From the NCBI RefSeq assembly GCF_001667945.1, contig NZ_LZJK01000097.1, positions 1 through 39,945 on the forward strand: a stretch of DNA of 39,945 nucleotides, read 5' to 3'. The notes under the pieces are model-generated. The model was not told where the DNA came from. It saw nothing but the letters and a program-made list of their open reading frames with translations, and ran no database searches. The position numbers and the translations under genes are program-made. The DNA is from Mycolicibacter sinensis (GTDB lineage: Bacteria; Actinomycetota; Actinomycetes; Mycobacteriales; Mycobacteriaceae). Of the stretch, positions 1 to 8,277 are shown one piece after another; position 1 is the stretch's first letter, and each line of letters opens with the position of its first letter.

Positions 1-470
1 TGGCGGGTGTCGGATTCGTCGTCGCCATGATCACCGGCATCGCCGGGCCCCTGGTGCAAGTCACTGGCGCGCTGTCCCCGATCCAGGCACTGGACACGCC
101 GTGGATCAGCGGGACGGGCGCCGTCCTCGCCGTTGCCGGCATTGTCGCCACCCTCTACGGACAGCGCGACATGGGCGCATCCTGGCGCATTGGCGTTGAT
201 TCCAGCGAAAGCACCACCTTGGTGCGCCGCGGCGCATTCGCATATGTACGTAACCCCATCTTCGCCGCCATGCTGATCTTCGCCGCCGGCATCACTCTCA
301 TGGCGCCCAACCCACTGGCGCTCATCGCATTCTGGGTCCTGCTGGCAACGATCGAACTACAAGTCCGTGTCGTCGAAGAGCCGTACCTATTGCGCACCCA
401 TGGCGACACCTACCTTGGCTACCTCCGCACTGTAGGCCGCTTCGTACCTGGAATTGGTCGGGTCGGATGA
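1..470 (+). CDS. Isoprenylcysteine carboxyl methyltransferase-family membrane protein (5' end outside window)
   Basis: The reading frame is open back to the window edge; the codons before the first ATG (position 27) encode a hydrophobic stretch that reads as a continuing membrane segment, so the gene is probably truncated by the window. The visible 147 residues contain several hydrophobic segments, then the family signature: RNPIF near residue 75, a paired EEPYL, and a C-terminal HGDTYLGYLRTVGRFVPG block. These are the cofactor-binding features of the ICMT/PEMT-like methyltransferases, integral membrane enzymes that use S-adenosylmethionine. The substrate cannot be predicted. Whether the gene belongs to the neighbouring mobile element or to the chromosome beyond it is unclear. 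The 177 bases to the next gene's stop codon hold nothing I recognise. Confidence 0.8.
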   Translation, partial: AGVGFVVAMITGIAGPLVQVTGALSPIQALDTPWISGTGAVLAVAGIVATLYGQRDMGASWRIGVDSSESTTLVRRGAFAYVRNPIFAAMLIFAAGITLMAPNPLALIAFWVLLATIELQVRVVEEPYLLRTHGDTYLGYLRTVGRFVPGIGRVG

Positions 471-647
471 CGCGCGACCCCACAGCAGCTGGAGCCGGGG
501 GCACCAATGGTGGTGCTCACCGCGGGCGGATCTCTTGTAGTGCTCGCGGCGTTGCCTAGCTGCCCCAGCATCAGCCGTCAATCAACGTCCGTTCTTTCGG
601 CGCCGAAACACGCCGACCAGATTAACCCTGGCGTCGTAGTGGTCAAA

Positions 648-3116
648 TCACTCCGACGTGTCGACGGTCGTCGCCGTGGGTTGTGATAGATCAGTTGTTT
701 CGGGTATGCGTGTGGGGTCGGTGAAGTCGGGGTTCATCCATGGTGCACGGTGGATCTGGTGGTAATCGGTGGCAGTTCCTTCGAGGTAGTCGCTGAATGT
801 CTTGTCGAGTTGCGCTCGTTGCGGTGGTTCGTGTGTTCCCGGCGGTGTGGGATAACTATTGCGCCAGTCGAATAGGTCTTCGTTGTCGGTTGGCCCCATC
901 AGGTGGAGGTCGTAGAGGTGTTCAGCGGTCAGTGCGAAGTGTGGCCGTCCGTTGGGTGCGGTCGTTGCGCGCCAAAGCGGTCCGCAGTCGCTCGCTTGAT
1001 CCAGGGTTGCGGCAAAGGTTGCCCGAGCACCGACTTGGTCTGCCGCCTTCCATAGTTTGTCGAGTTCCCCGCTGGTCAGGCCGCGTGCATTGGTTTTGCA
1101 TTCACCAAGGATGAGGCCCCCGGTGCGTAGGACGACGAGGACGTCAACCTCGGCGTTGACTTCAGTCAGTCCTTGTTGGCGGAATTCGATACCCGGGTAT
1201 GCGCCGAAGACCATACCGCGTCGGCCTCCCATCGCCGATGCGATGTAGCGGATTGACAGGATGCACGGTAGGACGTCGTGGCTCATCGCGCGGAGGAGTG
1301 ATTCGCTGGCGCGGTATCGATACTCGATGTGGTTGAAGCCGTGTGGGTTGTCGATGGGCTTGGCGCAGCCATGGCAGATCAGTGTGGGGACGATTTCGAT
1401 GAGTGGTCGCCATTGTTTATGGGCGCAGCGGTCGCATTTGGCTTCCACGCCTCGAAGAACTAGTCCGCTGGTGGTGGCCCAGTGGAGCCATCGCTGGGTG
1501 CCGGTGCGTGATGTGCCCAGCAGCACTTTGAGTTGGTTGAAAGTTAGGTAGCCGGCCTCTTCGGCGTCTGCGGCGCCGACTCCTTTATCTAGTCGGTCAA
1601 GCAGCATCTGGTAGCGATCGGTGGAGTCGTCAAGATCGGTCTGGTCCAGAAATTGGTTGAGGCGTCGTTTGACCAAGCTGACGTGACGGCCGCGGGTCAG
1701 TTCGGTAATCGCGTCGATGACTCCGGGAGCGGCGAGCATTGACAGTTTATTGGTGGCGGCTCGGATGACTTGTTCGGCTGCTCTCCCTGGAACGCTCTCG
1801 GTAGCTGTGAGTTCGGCGTCGACGGCAAGTGCTGTGAGTACTTCCATGCCGGCCGGCTGGTGGATGGTTGTTGTTTCGTTGAGCGCTCCGCCCTTGGTGA
1901 TTGAGCCGTCGAGATATCTGCGTTCGCCGTAGTAGTACGGCCGACGCATTGTGCGACTCGGGGGCAGCGGATTGTCAGCGACCGTTGTTTTCAGTTTCAT
2001 CCAGGTGCCCTTGTGGTGGCCAAGAATCGACGATCCCAGCGCGTCTGTGTCGGTCGCAGTGAAACATGGGATCGTCGCCGAGCCGGCGGTGAAATGCGCG
2101 GTTTCCGTTGATGCTATGCAATATCCGCCGATTGGTCCGAGGAGTGCCCAGGGGTCGACGACATCGATCCGATGGGGCCTCGCGATTGGCTCGAGATCAG
2201 CGGGGGTGAGGGACAACGATGTCAGGGCAACATCGTGGCTGCCGCCGAAATAATGATCGACTCCTGAGAAGCTCAGCTTGGCTAGATCCTGGTCGATGTT
2301 GTCGGTCAGCGGGACGGCCAGCGGCAGGCCGTTGGGATGTGCGAATCGGGCTCGCAAGTTCCAAATGAGCGCGAGATCCTCGACACTGCCTGGCCGGTAG
2401 ACGACGATGATGTTGGCGCCGTAGCGGCGCGAGGTTCGGTCGTCGTCCCAGGCGAACCGCGACGACTCTGGGAACAGTCCGCGATTGGTGGCGGCGGGTA
2501 CTCCGATCCTGAGTCTGGACCGCGTCAGGTCGACCGCTGAGACGGCACCGCTGCGGCTGAGGGCAACAAGTCCTTGGGTGCCGATTTCGGTTTCAACGCC
2601 CCGGATGTTCGCGACGTCCCGGTAGGTCAGATTCTCCGGCAGGTCGTTCCACTTGTTCATTGCGTCCGGGCCGGCGGGTAGGTCGCCGAAAAGGGCTAAG
2701 TAGGCGAGGTACCACGGATGATCGGTGGGTACGCCGCGGCATGTCTGCACCGTGGGTTTGGGACCATCGAGATCGACCAGGATGCGCAGCAGTAGCTGTT
2801 GGTAGTGTCCACCATCAATGTCGCTGTACTTGTCTCGTTCCTCTTGATCGACTAGGTCCGTCCTAACGATCCCGTCGATGCTGCTCTGTAGCAGCGTTCG
2901 CTGCCACCTGGTGTCGATGGGCGCCCGGGGTGTCACGGGGATGAGTGGCATAGCGCTGCCAGCCCAAGAGTTGCATAACTCGATGACCGCGCCGGTGGCG
3001 GACGCGAAATCGTTGCGATCGACGGTCACTGCGCAGCCAGCTGGCCGCAGTTGACGAAGAATCACGGTGTCTCCGTCGAGGGGCTCACTGGTTAACAGCG
3101 GCCATAAATCGTGCAT
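648..3116 (-). CDS. Large protein with zinc ribbon and C-terminal PD-(D/E)XK nuclease-like domain (cargo of the element)
   Basis: I do not recognise the family over its whole length (822 aa from the chosen ATG). Two parts are readable. Around residues 561-584 there is a CxxC...CxxC zinc ribbon. It is followed by a region with a Glu (EYRYRASESLL, about 599-605), then Asp-658 in AEVDVLVVL and Glu-672/Lys-674 in GLILGECKT, which is the D-x13-ExK layout of restriction-endonuclease-like PD-(D/E)XK nucleases. The first 550 residues match nothing I know. I chose ATG 3116 because AGAGG stands 6-7 bases before it; the upstream GTG at 3134 has no ribosome binding site. It lies about 60 bases downstream of the 329-aa gene on the same strand, probably as one transcript. 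A DNA-targeting nuclease as element cargo suggests defence or element competition; this is inference. Confidence 0.75.
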   Translation of the reverse strand: MHDLWPLLTSEPLDGDTVILRQLRPAGCAVTVDRNDFASATGAVIELCNSWAGSAMPLIPVTPRAPIDTRWQRTLLQSSIDGIVRTDLVDQEERDKYSDIDGGHYQQLLLRILVDLDGPKPTVQTCRGVPTDHPWYLAYLALFGDLPAGPDAMNKWNDLPENLTYRDVANIRGVETEIGTQGLVALSRSGAVSAVDLTRSRLRIGVPAATNRGLFPESSRFAWDDDRTSRRYGANIIVVYRPGSVEDLALIWNLRARFAHPNGLPLAVPLTDNIDQDLAKLSFSGVDHYFGGSHDVALTSLSLTPADLEPIARPHRIDVVDPWALLGPIGGYCIASTETAHFTAGSATIPCFTATDTDALGSSILGHHKGTWMKLKTTVADNPLPPSRTMRRPYYYGERRYLDGSITKGGALNETTTIHQPAGMEVLTALAVDAELTATESVPGRAAEQVIRAATNKLSMLAAPGVIDAITELTRGRHVSLVKRRLNQFLDQTDLDDSTDRYQMLLDRLDKGVGAADAEEAGYLTFNQLKVLLGTSRTGTQRWLHWATTSGLVLRGVEAKCDRCAHKQWRPLIEIVPTLICHGCAKPIDNPHGFNHIEYRYRASESLLRAMSHDVLPCILSIRYIASAMGGRRGMVFGAYPGIEFRQQGLTEVNAEVDVLVVLRTGGLILGECKTNARGLTSGELDKLWKAADQVGARATFAATLDQASDCGPLWRATTAPNGRPHFALTAEHLYDLHLMGPTDNEDLFDWRNSYPTPPGTHEPPQRAQLDKTFSDYLEGTATDYHQIHRAPWMNPDFTDPTRIPETTDLSQPTATTVDTSE

Positions 3117-3176
3117 GATCAACCTCTGGAACACTGGGTTTGACGCGTCACGGTGTGAACCCTATGTCGAGATTGG

Positions 3177-4166
3177 TCACTCTGAAGTGCCGGGCCGCCC
3201 TATAGGCCAGATGTTGCGAGATTTGCCGTCGTGAGCGATTTCGAATGTGTAGCTGGTGGGTGTGATGTGGGGTAGAGCGTTGAGTGTGTCGTTGAGGACC
3301 GCTTCGACGGCGTTCCCGATCGTCCGCACTGCATCGCCAGCGACCTCGGTGGTGCGCTCGGTCAAGCCGTCGCTGATGGTATGCGGAGTCGAATGGGCGG
3401 TGATTGCTGATCCGATGTGCGATCCATCGTCGTTGTATACGTCGCGGCCGGGTCCGGAGTTCTGGTCAACGCCGATGACTGATTCGTGTTCTTTGCGCCA
3501 GCGGTGAAAGTTCTCGGCGCGGATCGTGAAGGCGGACTTCCATGGCGGTGAGTGGAGTAGGTCATCGAGCGCGTCTAGAGAGGCCTGGTGACGGGAGGGA
3601 ATCGCGTTGCCGAGTGCGTTGATCATCTTCTCTGACAGCGGTAGCCATGCGTCGTGGTCGTTGGTTTCGAAGGGTGCATAGCTTGGTCCGAGGCTCTTGA
3701 AGCGGTCGATCTCACCTAACTGGTCGCGGGTTGTGGGGACGGTTCGGGCGACCCGGACCACGAAGTTGATGAGGCGATGCCCGACGCTGACCGCACTTTC
3801 TACTGCGTGGTCCGCCAGGTATCTCTGGGCGATGGCCATGCCGTCTGGTTCAGTTCCGGCGGCGATCGCTCTGCTATGCCAGACTGCTTCGACATAGGTT
3901 GCTGCGCTGAGCATGAGCGATTCGGCGATGGAACCTGCTAGCGCGCATGTTTCGCGCCACTGGCTGGTAGCGCGTTTGATGGAGACGTCAGGTTCGAAGT
4001 CGGCGCGGCTGTAGATCCACATGCGATCGCAGATTCTACGGACTTCGTCGATGCCGAGTTCGTCAAGCTCGGGTCGGAAGTCAATGGATCCCTGGTGCAC
4101 GCCTACGTGGTAGAGCCATGACCAGTCGGCCCTGTTGTGATGTGGTGAGCGTGACGTGTCCGACAT
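3177..4166 (-). CDS. Hypothetical protein, first gene of the two-gene cargo cassette
   Basis: I do not recognise this 329-aa protein. It is predominantly alpha-helical in appearance, with an Ala/Leu-rich helical stretch at roughly residues 60-150, no signal peptide and no clear catalytic motif. I looked for the HEPN RNase signature Rx4-6H and cannot support it. The ATG at 4166 is preferred because AGGA lies five bases upstream; a GTG at 4262 would add 32 residues without a ribosome binding site. It is the promoter-proximal gene of a pair with the PD-(D/E)XK nuclease gene downstream, which suggests a sensor, regulator or partner role, but only by position. It is separated from the XRE/creatininase pair by a strong hairpin, so it probably has its own promoter in the 170 bases upstream. 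Confidence 0.7.
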   Translation of the reverse strand: MSDTSRSPHHNRADWSWLYHVGVHQGSIDFRPELDELGIDEVRRICDRMWIYSRADFEPDVSIKRATSQWRETCALAGSIAESLMLSAATYVEAVWHSRAIAAGTEPDGMAIAQRYLADHAVESAVSVGHRLINFVVRVARTVPTTRDQLGEIDRFKSLGPSYAPFETNDHDAWLPLSEKMINALGNAIPSRHQASLDALDDLLHSPPWKSAFTIRAENFHRWRKEHESVIGVDQNSGPGRDVYNDDGSHIGSAITAHSTPHTISDGLTERTTEVAGDAVRTIGNAVEAVLNDTLNALPHITPTSYTFEIAHDGKSRNIWPIGRPGTSE

Positions 4167-4272
4167 CAAGTCCTGCCCTTTCCGATCTGCGAGAAACCCG
4201 TCTCGATACCAGTAAAGAAAGTTCTCACAGGTTGGTCCGCGGTGGTTGTCGGAGGGCGTCACCGGTCCAGGA

Positions 4273-4331
4273 GCCGGGTGGTGCGGGGCGGCGGACGGGA
4301 GCGCCAGCGGACGGTAGCCGCCCCGCCCGGC
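4273..4331 (-). terminator. Strong GC hairpin, probable terminator of the XRE-creatininase operon
   Basis: GCGGGGCGGC (4283-4292) is perfectly inverted as GCCGCCCCGC (4317-4326), and the outer GCCGG/CCGGC pair extends the stem across a small bulge. It starts about 8 bases after the creatininase stop codon and lies before the next gene on the same strand. There is no U-tract, which is common for mycobacterial intrinsic terminators. Confidence 0.6.
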
Positions 4332-4339
4332 TGCTTGGC

Positions 4340-5059
4340 TTATTGACGGGTGAGGAGTCCGATCAGCGTGGCTGCGTTGCGGCCGAGGTGGTCGAGGGCT
4401 TGGTTGCCTTTGGTTTCGGTGGCTTGTGATGGGTAGCCGACGACGCCGGTGGGTGTGTAGGCGTGGATGCCGAGGGTGGTGAGGTAGCGGCGGTCGTTGG
4501 CGGTGTGGTCGCTGGTCTGCCAGCCGTCGCGTAGATAGTCGGGGTAGGCGGCGAGCAGGATGGAGGTTTCGAGTTCGCCGGCATGCATGTCGTCGTGGTT
4601 GCTGGTGCGGATTCCGGCGGCGGCGCGCGCTTCGGTCCAGTCTTCGCGGCTGGGGTAGAGGCCGATCTTGATGGGGGTTTTGGGATGGTTGGCTTGCTGG
4701 ACGATGTTGGTGAGCACAGCGTTGCCGCCGTGGCCGTTGACGACGATCAAGCCGGCGGTGTTTTGCTGGGCCAGCGATTCGACGATGTCAGTGACGATCG
4801 CGACGAGGGTGGTGGCGCTGATGCTCACAGTGCCGGGGTAGGCGGCGTGTTCGTGGGAGCAGCCGAATGTGACCGGTGGTAGCTGGAATGCGCTGTGGTG
4901 AATTGTGATTGATGATGCGATGGCACTGGCGATCAGCGTGTCGGTGCCCAGCGGGAGGTAGGGGCCGTGTTGCTCGAATGAACCGACCGGAAGCACCGCG
5001 ATAGCGCGGGCAGTGGAGGGGTCTGTGCTGGTGGTGTCGGGAATGACTCGGCGGCTCAT
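4340..5059 (-). CDS. Creatininase-family metal-dependent amidohydrolase
   Basis: The 239-aa protein matches the creatininase fold family: an N-terminal PVGSFEQHGPYLPLGTD block supplies the Glu, His and Asp metal ligands, NGHGGN in the middle supplies a His, and MHAGELETS supplies the later Glu. Members hydrolyse cyclic or linear amides (creatinine, formamidopyrimidines) or, in MftE, a peptide bond of the mycofactocin precursor. No mycofactocin gene is nearby, so MftE is not supported. The ATG overlaps the last four bases of the XRE regulator gene, so the two are translationally coupled. The pairing in a mobile element suggests a regulatory or signal-processing role rather than nutrition; the substrate is unknown. 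Confidence 0.85.
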   Translation of the reverse strand: MSRRVIPDTTSTDPSTARAIAVLPVGSFEQHGPYLPLGTDTLIASAIASSITIHHSAFQLPPVTFGCSHEHAAYPGTVSISATTLVAIVTDIVESLAQQNTAGLIVVNGHGGNAVLTNIVQQANHPKTPIKIGLYPSREDWTEARAAAGIRTSNHDDMHAGELETSILLAAYPDYLRDGWQTSDHTANDRRYLTTLGIHAYTPTGVVGYPSQATETKGNQALDHLGRNAATLIGLLTRQ

Positions 5060-6318
5060 GGGGTGACTCCTTGGGTGGCGTTTTTGATGCGGCCGGCGAG
5101 TTGTTGCAGGATCGGGTTCTTGTTGGATCGTCGGCGATCCCGGACGATTCTGCCTGCCCTGGCGAGGTGCAATCGAGCGCGCTGTGAGGGTGCAGATAGG
5201 TAGCCCGGGATTGCTGTGTCGGTCAGTGTCAGTGCTTGCTGGTATTCGCCGGTCGCGATGTAGGCGTGCAGGAGCCGCATGTCGGCCACGGTCTGATCGC
5301 GGTGCTGGTGCGATGTCCAGACGTGATGGTGTCGGACAAGTAGGGTGACGGCCTTGTCTAGGTGGCCGATGCGCAGGTAGCCGGCAGCGATCTCGCTGGC
5401 GACGTAGGCGCCGTGCGCGTAGATCGCATTATCGTTTGGGTGGGGTTCAAGATCACCAAGTTCGAGGGCTGCGGCGGCGTGGCGGTGGAATCCTCGTTCA
5501 TTGCCATTGGCCAGCTCCGCGAGTGCTTGTTGGCGGGCGATGCTGGCGGCCAGACGACCCACATTGCGCCCGTCAATCAGTTCGGCGGCATCAGCGGACA
5601 GGGCAGCGGCGAGGTTGGGATCGCTGCGGGCGAGAATGTTGGATTGGCGCATCAGGATCATCGCGTTGAGTTCTGGGCCGGCCGTTCGTAGGTGCAAGGC
5701 GGCGGTGTTGGTCAGTTTTTCTGCGGCGTCGTGATCGCCGACATCCTGGGCGATCCACCCGGCGACCTCGGCAATGGTCCCCGCAGCACGCCGCATTTGC
5801 GCTTTGAGTTGCGAAGGCGCATGGGCGATGAGGGATTCGATCGTCACCAGATCGGATTCCACCAGCGGGCGGGCATGCTGCGGGCCGAAGGTGTGCTCAG
5901 CGCGGATATGAGCTTGCTGCTGAGTCTGGATGGTGTCGAGGACACCGCCGTCGACGGGAAGTCGCAGCAATAACGGATGCGGCAATTCGGTCTCGATCGG
6001 CACGCTGAAGAACTCACCGGGTTCGGCACCAAATACCGCGGCGAGGTCCTGACGCCAGATCGCACCGATCTTGCCGGTGGCTAAAAAGTGGGAAATCTGG
6101 CGCTTGAGGTTGTCGTGCGAAGGGATGTCGTCGTCCCCACGCAGCCGACGAACATTCTCGGTCTCGATCGCCAGTTCGCGAAGGCTGTAACCGTACCGCT
6201 TCATCGCAGCGCGCAACCGCTGTGCGTTGCGCTCCCGGATCGGGTCGGCTGCGGCCATGGCTTCGATCATGCCGCATACATCGGCGCAGGTCAGCTGGCT
6301 TTGCGCGTTTGCGGTCAT
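5056..6318 (-). CDS. XRE-family transcriptional regulator with C-terminal TPR-like repeats
   Basis: Residues about 30-100 form a helix-turn-helix region (RLRAAMKRYGYSLRELA and following), and the remaining 300 residues are a series of Ala/Leu-rich helical pairs resembling tetratricopeptide repeats, as in actinobacterial XRE regulators that sense a peptide or small ligand. I use the ATG at 6318, preceded by a GAGAG; a GTG at 6330 is also possible. The gene is divergent from the transfer/replication genes, with about 100 bases between them, so it is well placed to control both directions. It overlaps the creatininase gene by four bases. It probably regulates the lysogenic-like versus transfer state of the element; this is inference from position. 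Confidence 0.85.
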   Translation of the reverse strand: MTANAQSQLTCADVCGMIEAMAAADPIRERNAQRLRAAMKRYGYSLRELAIETENVRRLRGDDDIPSHDNLKRQISHFLATGKIGAIWRQDLAAVFGAEPGEFFSVPIETELPHPLLLRLPVDGGVLDTIQTQQQAHIRAEHTFGPQHARPLVESDLVTIESLIAHAPSQLKAQMRRAAGTIAEVAGWIAQDVGDHDAAEKLTNTAALHLRTAGPELNAMILMRQSNILARSDPNLAAALSADAAELIDGRNVGRLAASIARQQALAELANGNERGFHRHAAAALELGDLEPHPNDNAIYAHGAYVASEIAAGYLRIGHLDKAVTLLVRHHHVWTSHQHRDQTVADMRLLHAYIATGEYQQALTLTDTAIPGYLSAPSQRARLHLARAGRIVRDRRRSNKNPILQQLAGRIKNATQGVTP

Positions 6319-6362
6319 CAGTGCTCTCACTGCCTGTCACTTCCGGCGGCAACGGCGGTCGC

Positions 6363-6418
6363 GCTGTCCTTGAGTCGCGGAAAAACACACCCGCGTGACA
6401 ATAACGAGGAAGGACAGC
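6363..6418. promoter_or_regulatory. Perfect inverted repeat overlapping the ribosome binding site in the divergent control region
   Basis: GCTGTCCTT (6363-6371) is exactly inverted as AAGGACAGC (6410-6418), and a nested CGCGG/CCGCG pair (around 6376-6395) lies between. The right arm contains the AAGGA ribosome binding site of the gene starting at 6425. It could be an operator for the divergent XRE regulator or an RNA fold that hides the binding site. Confidence 0.5.
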
Positions 6419-6424
6419 ACACCG

Positions 6425-6763
6425 ATGAAACTGAAAATCGATACGACCGAGGTGACGTTCCTGTGCACCCGGATTCCGGAGCAGCGCACCAATTTCGACA
6501 CCGGGACGCCACGCATCGATAAGGCAACTGGTCAAGCGTTGTGGCAGGTGCAGTTGATCGCCCTGGACGCCACCGGCGGCGAGGTGCTCGCCGTCACCGT
6601 GGTCGGGGAGCCGAAGCTCACGGTCGGACAGCCGGTCGCGGTGACGGGTCTGGTGGCGTTGCCGTGGTCGCAGGAGGGTCGCTCCGGCATCGCGTACCGC
6701 GCCGAATCGATCACTGCTACCGAGCCCGGCGCGGGCGTCAAGACCAGCCAGCAGGCCCGCTAA
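6425..6763 (+). CDS. SCO3933-family regulatory protein of AICEs
   Basis: This 112-aa protein is the first gene of the rightward transfer/replication series. It has the small, beta-rich composition of the SCO3933-family regulatory proteins that sit directly upstream of the FtsK-like transfer gene in Streptomyces AICEs; typical stretches are TPRIDKATGQALWQVQLIA and an AYRAESI segment near the end. The ATG at 6425 is chosen because GAGGAAGGA lies about ten bases upstream; an in-frame GTG at 6395 would precede that site. Its precise molecular action is not known to me. The upstream inverted repeat overlaps its ribosome binding site. Confidence 0.75.
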   Translation: MKLKIDTTEVTFLCTRIPEQRTNFDTGTPRIDKATGQALWQVQLIALDATGGEVLAVTVVGEPKLTVGQPVAVTGLVALPWSQEGRSGIAYRAESITATEPGAGVKTSQQAR

Positions 6764-6864
6764 GTGGACTGTGGCCCGGCAGCCTCGACGACAACGCGTA
6801 CGTGTGGCTCCCGGGCCGCTTTCCCGCCGAGTATCCATCCACAGTGCGTGAAAGCAGGACGCTC

Positions 6865-8277
6865 ATGTCGAACACCCCAAACCGTAAGAACCACAACACT
6901 AATCAATCAGACGATGACTGGATAAGCGAGCTGATCTGGGCCGGAGTCAAAGCCACCGGACAGTTACTGTGGTGGGCGATCCTGTTCCCCGCCCTGAGCA
7001 TCCCCGCCGTCGCGGCGATCTGGGTCGGTGTCGGCCACGGCGCTCGCGCCGGGTTAGGGATTGCTCTAGCGGCGGTCGCGGCATATATCGGCTGGGCTGT
7101 GCTGGAACCGGCATCATTCACTCGGTGGGTGAGCGCCCCGCTGCGGCAGCGCTTCCTGGCGTGGTGGCGTTATCACCGCAGTTGGGAATCAGTCTGTGCT
7201 CTCCACGGGTTGACCGCCACACTCGGGCCACGCACCCTGGTGCCGGTCGTGAACTCGGCGCGCATCGGCCATCACGCTGACACCCTGACCGTGCAGGTCG
7301 TGACCGGCCAGTCGATCAGCGACTGGCAAAAGCGCGCCCCGGGCTTGGCGGCGGCGTGGCGGGCCGAGCGATTGACAATCCGCGCCAGCGCGCCGGGGCA
7401 GGTGCGGATCATCATTGGTCGCGGTGATGTGCTCGGCCAACCGATCGCGCTGCCCATACCGATACTTGAGGCCCGGGTCGATCTGGCCGCGGTGCGAGTC
7501 GGGATCACCGAATCGCGCACCTGGTGGCACCTGCCCGTGCTGGGGCAGCACCTGCTGGTCGCCGGCGCCACTGGAGCGGGCAAGGGTTCGGTGCTGTGGT
7601 CGCTGATCGCCGGACTAGCACCCCAGGTGAAAACCGGGCGGGTGCGGCTGTGGGTGATCGATCCCAAAGGCGGCATGGAACTCGGTGCTGGCGCGCCGCT
7701 GTTTACCCGGTTCTGCCCCGACACCGGCCAACCCACCGCGCAGCTGCTCGGTGAGCTGGTGGAGCTGATGCACATCCGCGCCAACCGGCTACGTGGCCAT
7801 ACCCGTCTACACACTCCCACACCGTCTGACCCGCTGATCGTGTTGATCGTTGACGAAATCGCCGCGCTGACCGCCTATGTCACCGACCGCAAACTGCGCA
7901 CCGAGATCGAGCACCTGCTGGGGCTCTTGTTGTCGCAGGGCCGTGCAGTCGGGATTTCGGTGGTGGCGGCGGTGCAGGACCCGGCCAAAGACACCCTGCC
8001 GGTGCGGCAGTTGTTCACGGTGCGGATCGGGTTGCGCATGACTGAGGCCACCCAGACCACGATGGTGCTCGGCCAGGGTGCTCGTGATGCTGGTGCCGAA
8101 TGCGATCTGATCGCTGATTCCACCCCAGGAGTCGGCTACGTGATGATCGACGGCACCGCTGAGCCGGTACGGGTGCGTGCGTTTCACGTCACTGACCGCG
8201 ACATCGCCAGCTTGGCCCGCACCTTTCGGGCACCGCGCACGGGCGGTGAGCATTCGCAGGGCCGGGAACCGCAGTGA
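6865..8277 (+). CDS. FtsK/SpoIIIE-type DNA translocase, conjugal transfer protein (TraSA/TraB role)
   Basis: The 470-aa protein has two hydrophobic segments at about residues 34-56 and 62-82, then an ATPase domain with Walker A GATGAGKGS (234-242) and Walker B LIVLIVDE (ending at 331). In AICEs this single protein forms the hexameric pump that moves double-stranded DNA between mycelial or adjacent cells without a relaxase or type IV system. Chromosomal FtsK is about twice as long with four N-terminal membrane segments, so this is the element version. ATG 6865 is chosen because AGCAGGA lies before it and the predicted membrane part starts soon after; the frame is open further upstream but without family-like sequence. 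Its stop overlaps the GTG of the Rep gene (GTGA). Confidence 0.9.
   Translation: MSNTPNRKNHNTNQSDDDWISELIWAGVKATGQLLWWAILFPALSIPAVAAIWVGVGHGARAGLGIALAAVAAYIGWAVLEPASFTRWVSAPLRQRFLAWWRYHRSWESVCALHGLTATLGPRTLVPVVNSARIGHHADTLTVQVVTGQSISDWQKRAPGLAAAWRAERLTIRASAPGQVRIIIGRGDVLGQPIALPIPILEARVDLAAVRVGITESRTWWHLPVLGQHLLVAGATGAGKGSVLWSLIAGLAPQVKTGRVRLWVIDPKGGMELGAGAPLFTRFCPDTGQPTAQLLGELVELMHIRANRLRGHTRLHTPTPSDPLIVLIVDEIAALTAYVTDRKLRTEIEHLLGLLLSQGRAVGISVVAAVQDPAKDTLPVRQLFTVRIGLRMTEATQTTMVLGQGARDAGAECDLIADSTPGVGYVMIDGTAEPVRVRAFHVTDRDIASLARTFRAPRTGGEHSQGREPQ

Noticed and set aside
471..647. A left attachment site copied from the tRNA-Leu 3' end
   Set aside because: I compared the region with the tRNA 3' sequence and found no repeat longer than a few bases. 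The left end is probably outside the window, or the shared core is only 2 bp.
4340..5059. The creatininase-like gene as mycofactocin MftE
   Set aside because: No mftA, mftB, mftC, mftD or mftF-like gene is nearby, and it is coupled to an XRE regulator within a mobile element.
6865..8277. Chromosomal cell-division FtsK
   Set aside because: It is too short (470 aa), has two rather than four membrane segments, has no gamma domain, and its neighbours are Rep and integrase genes.
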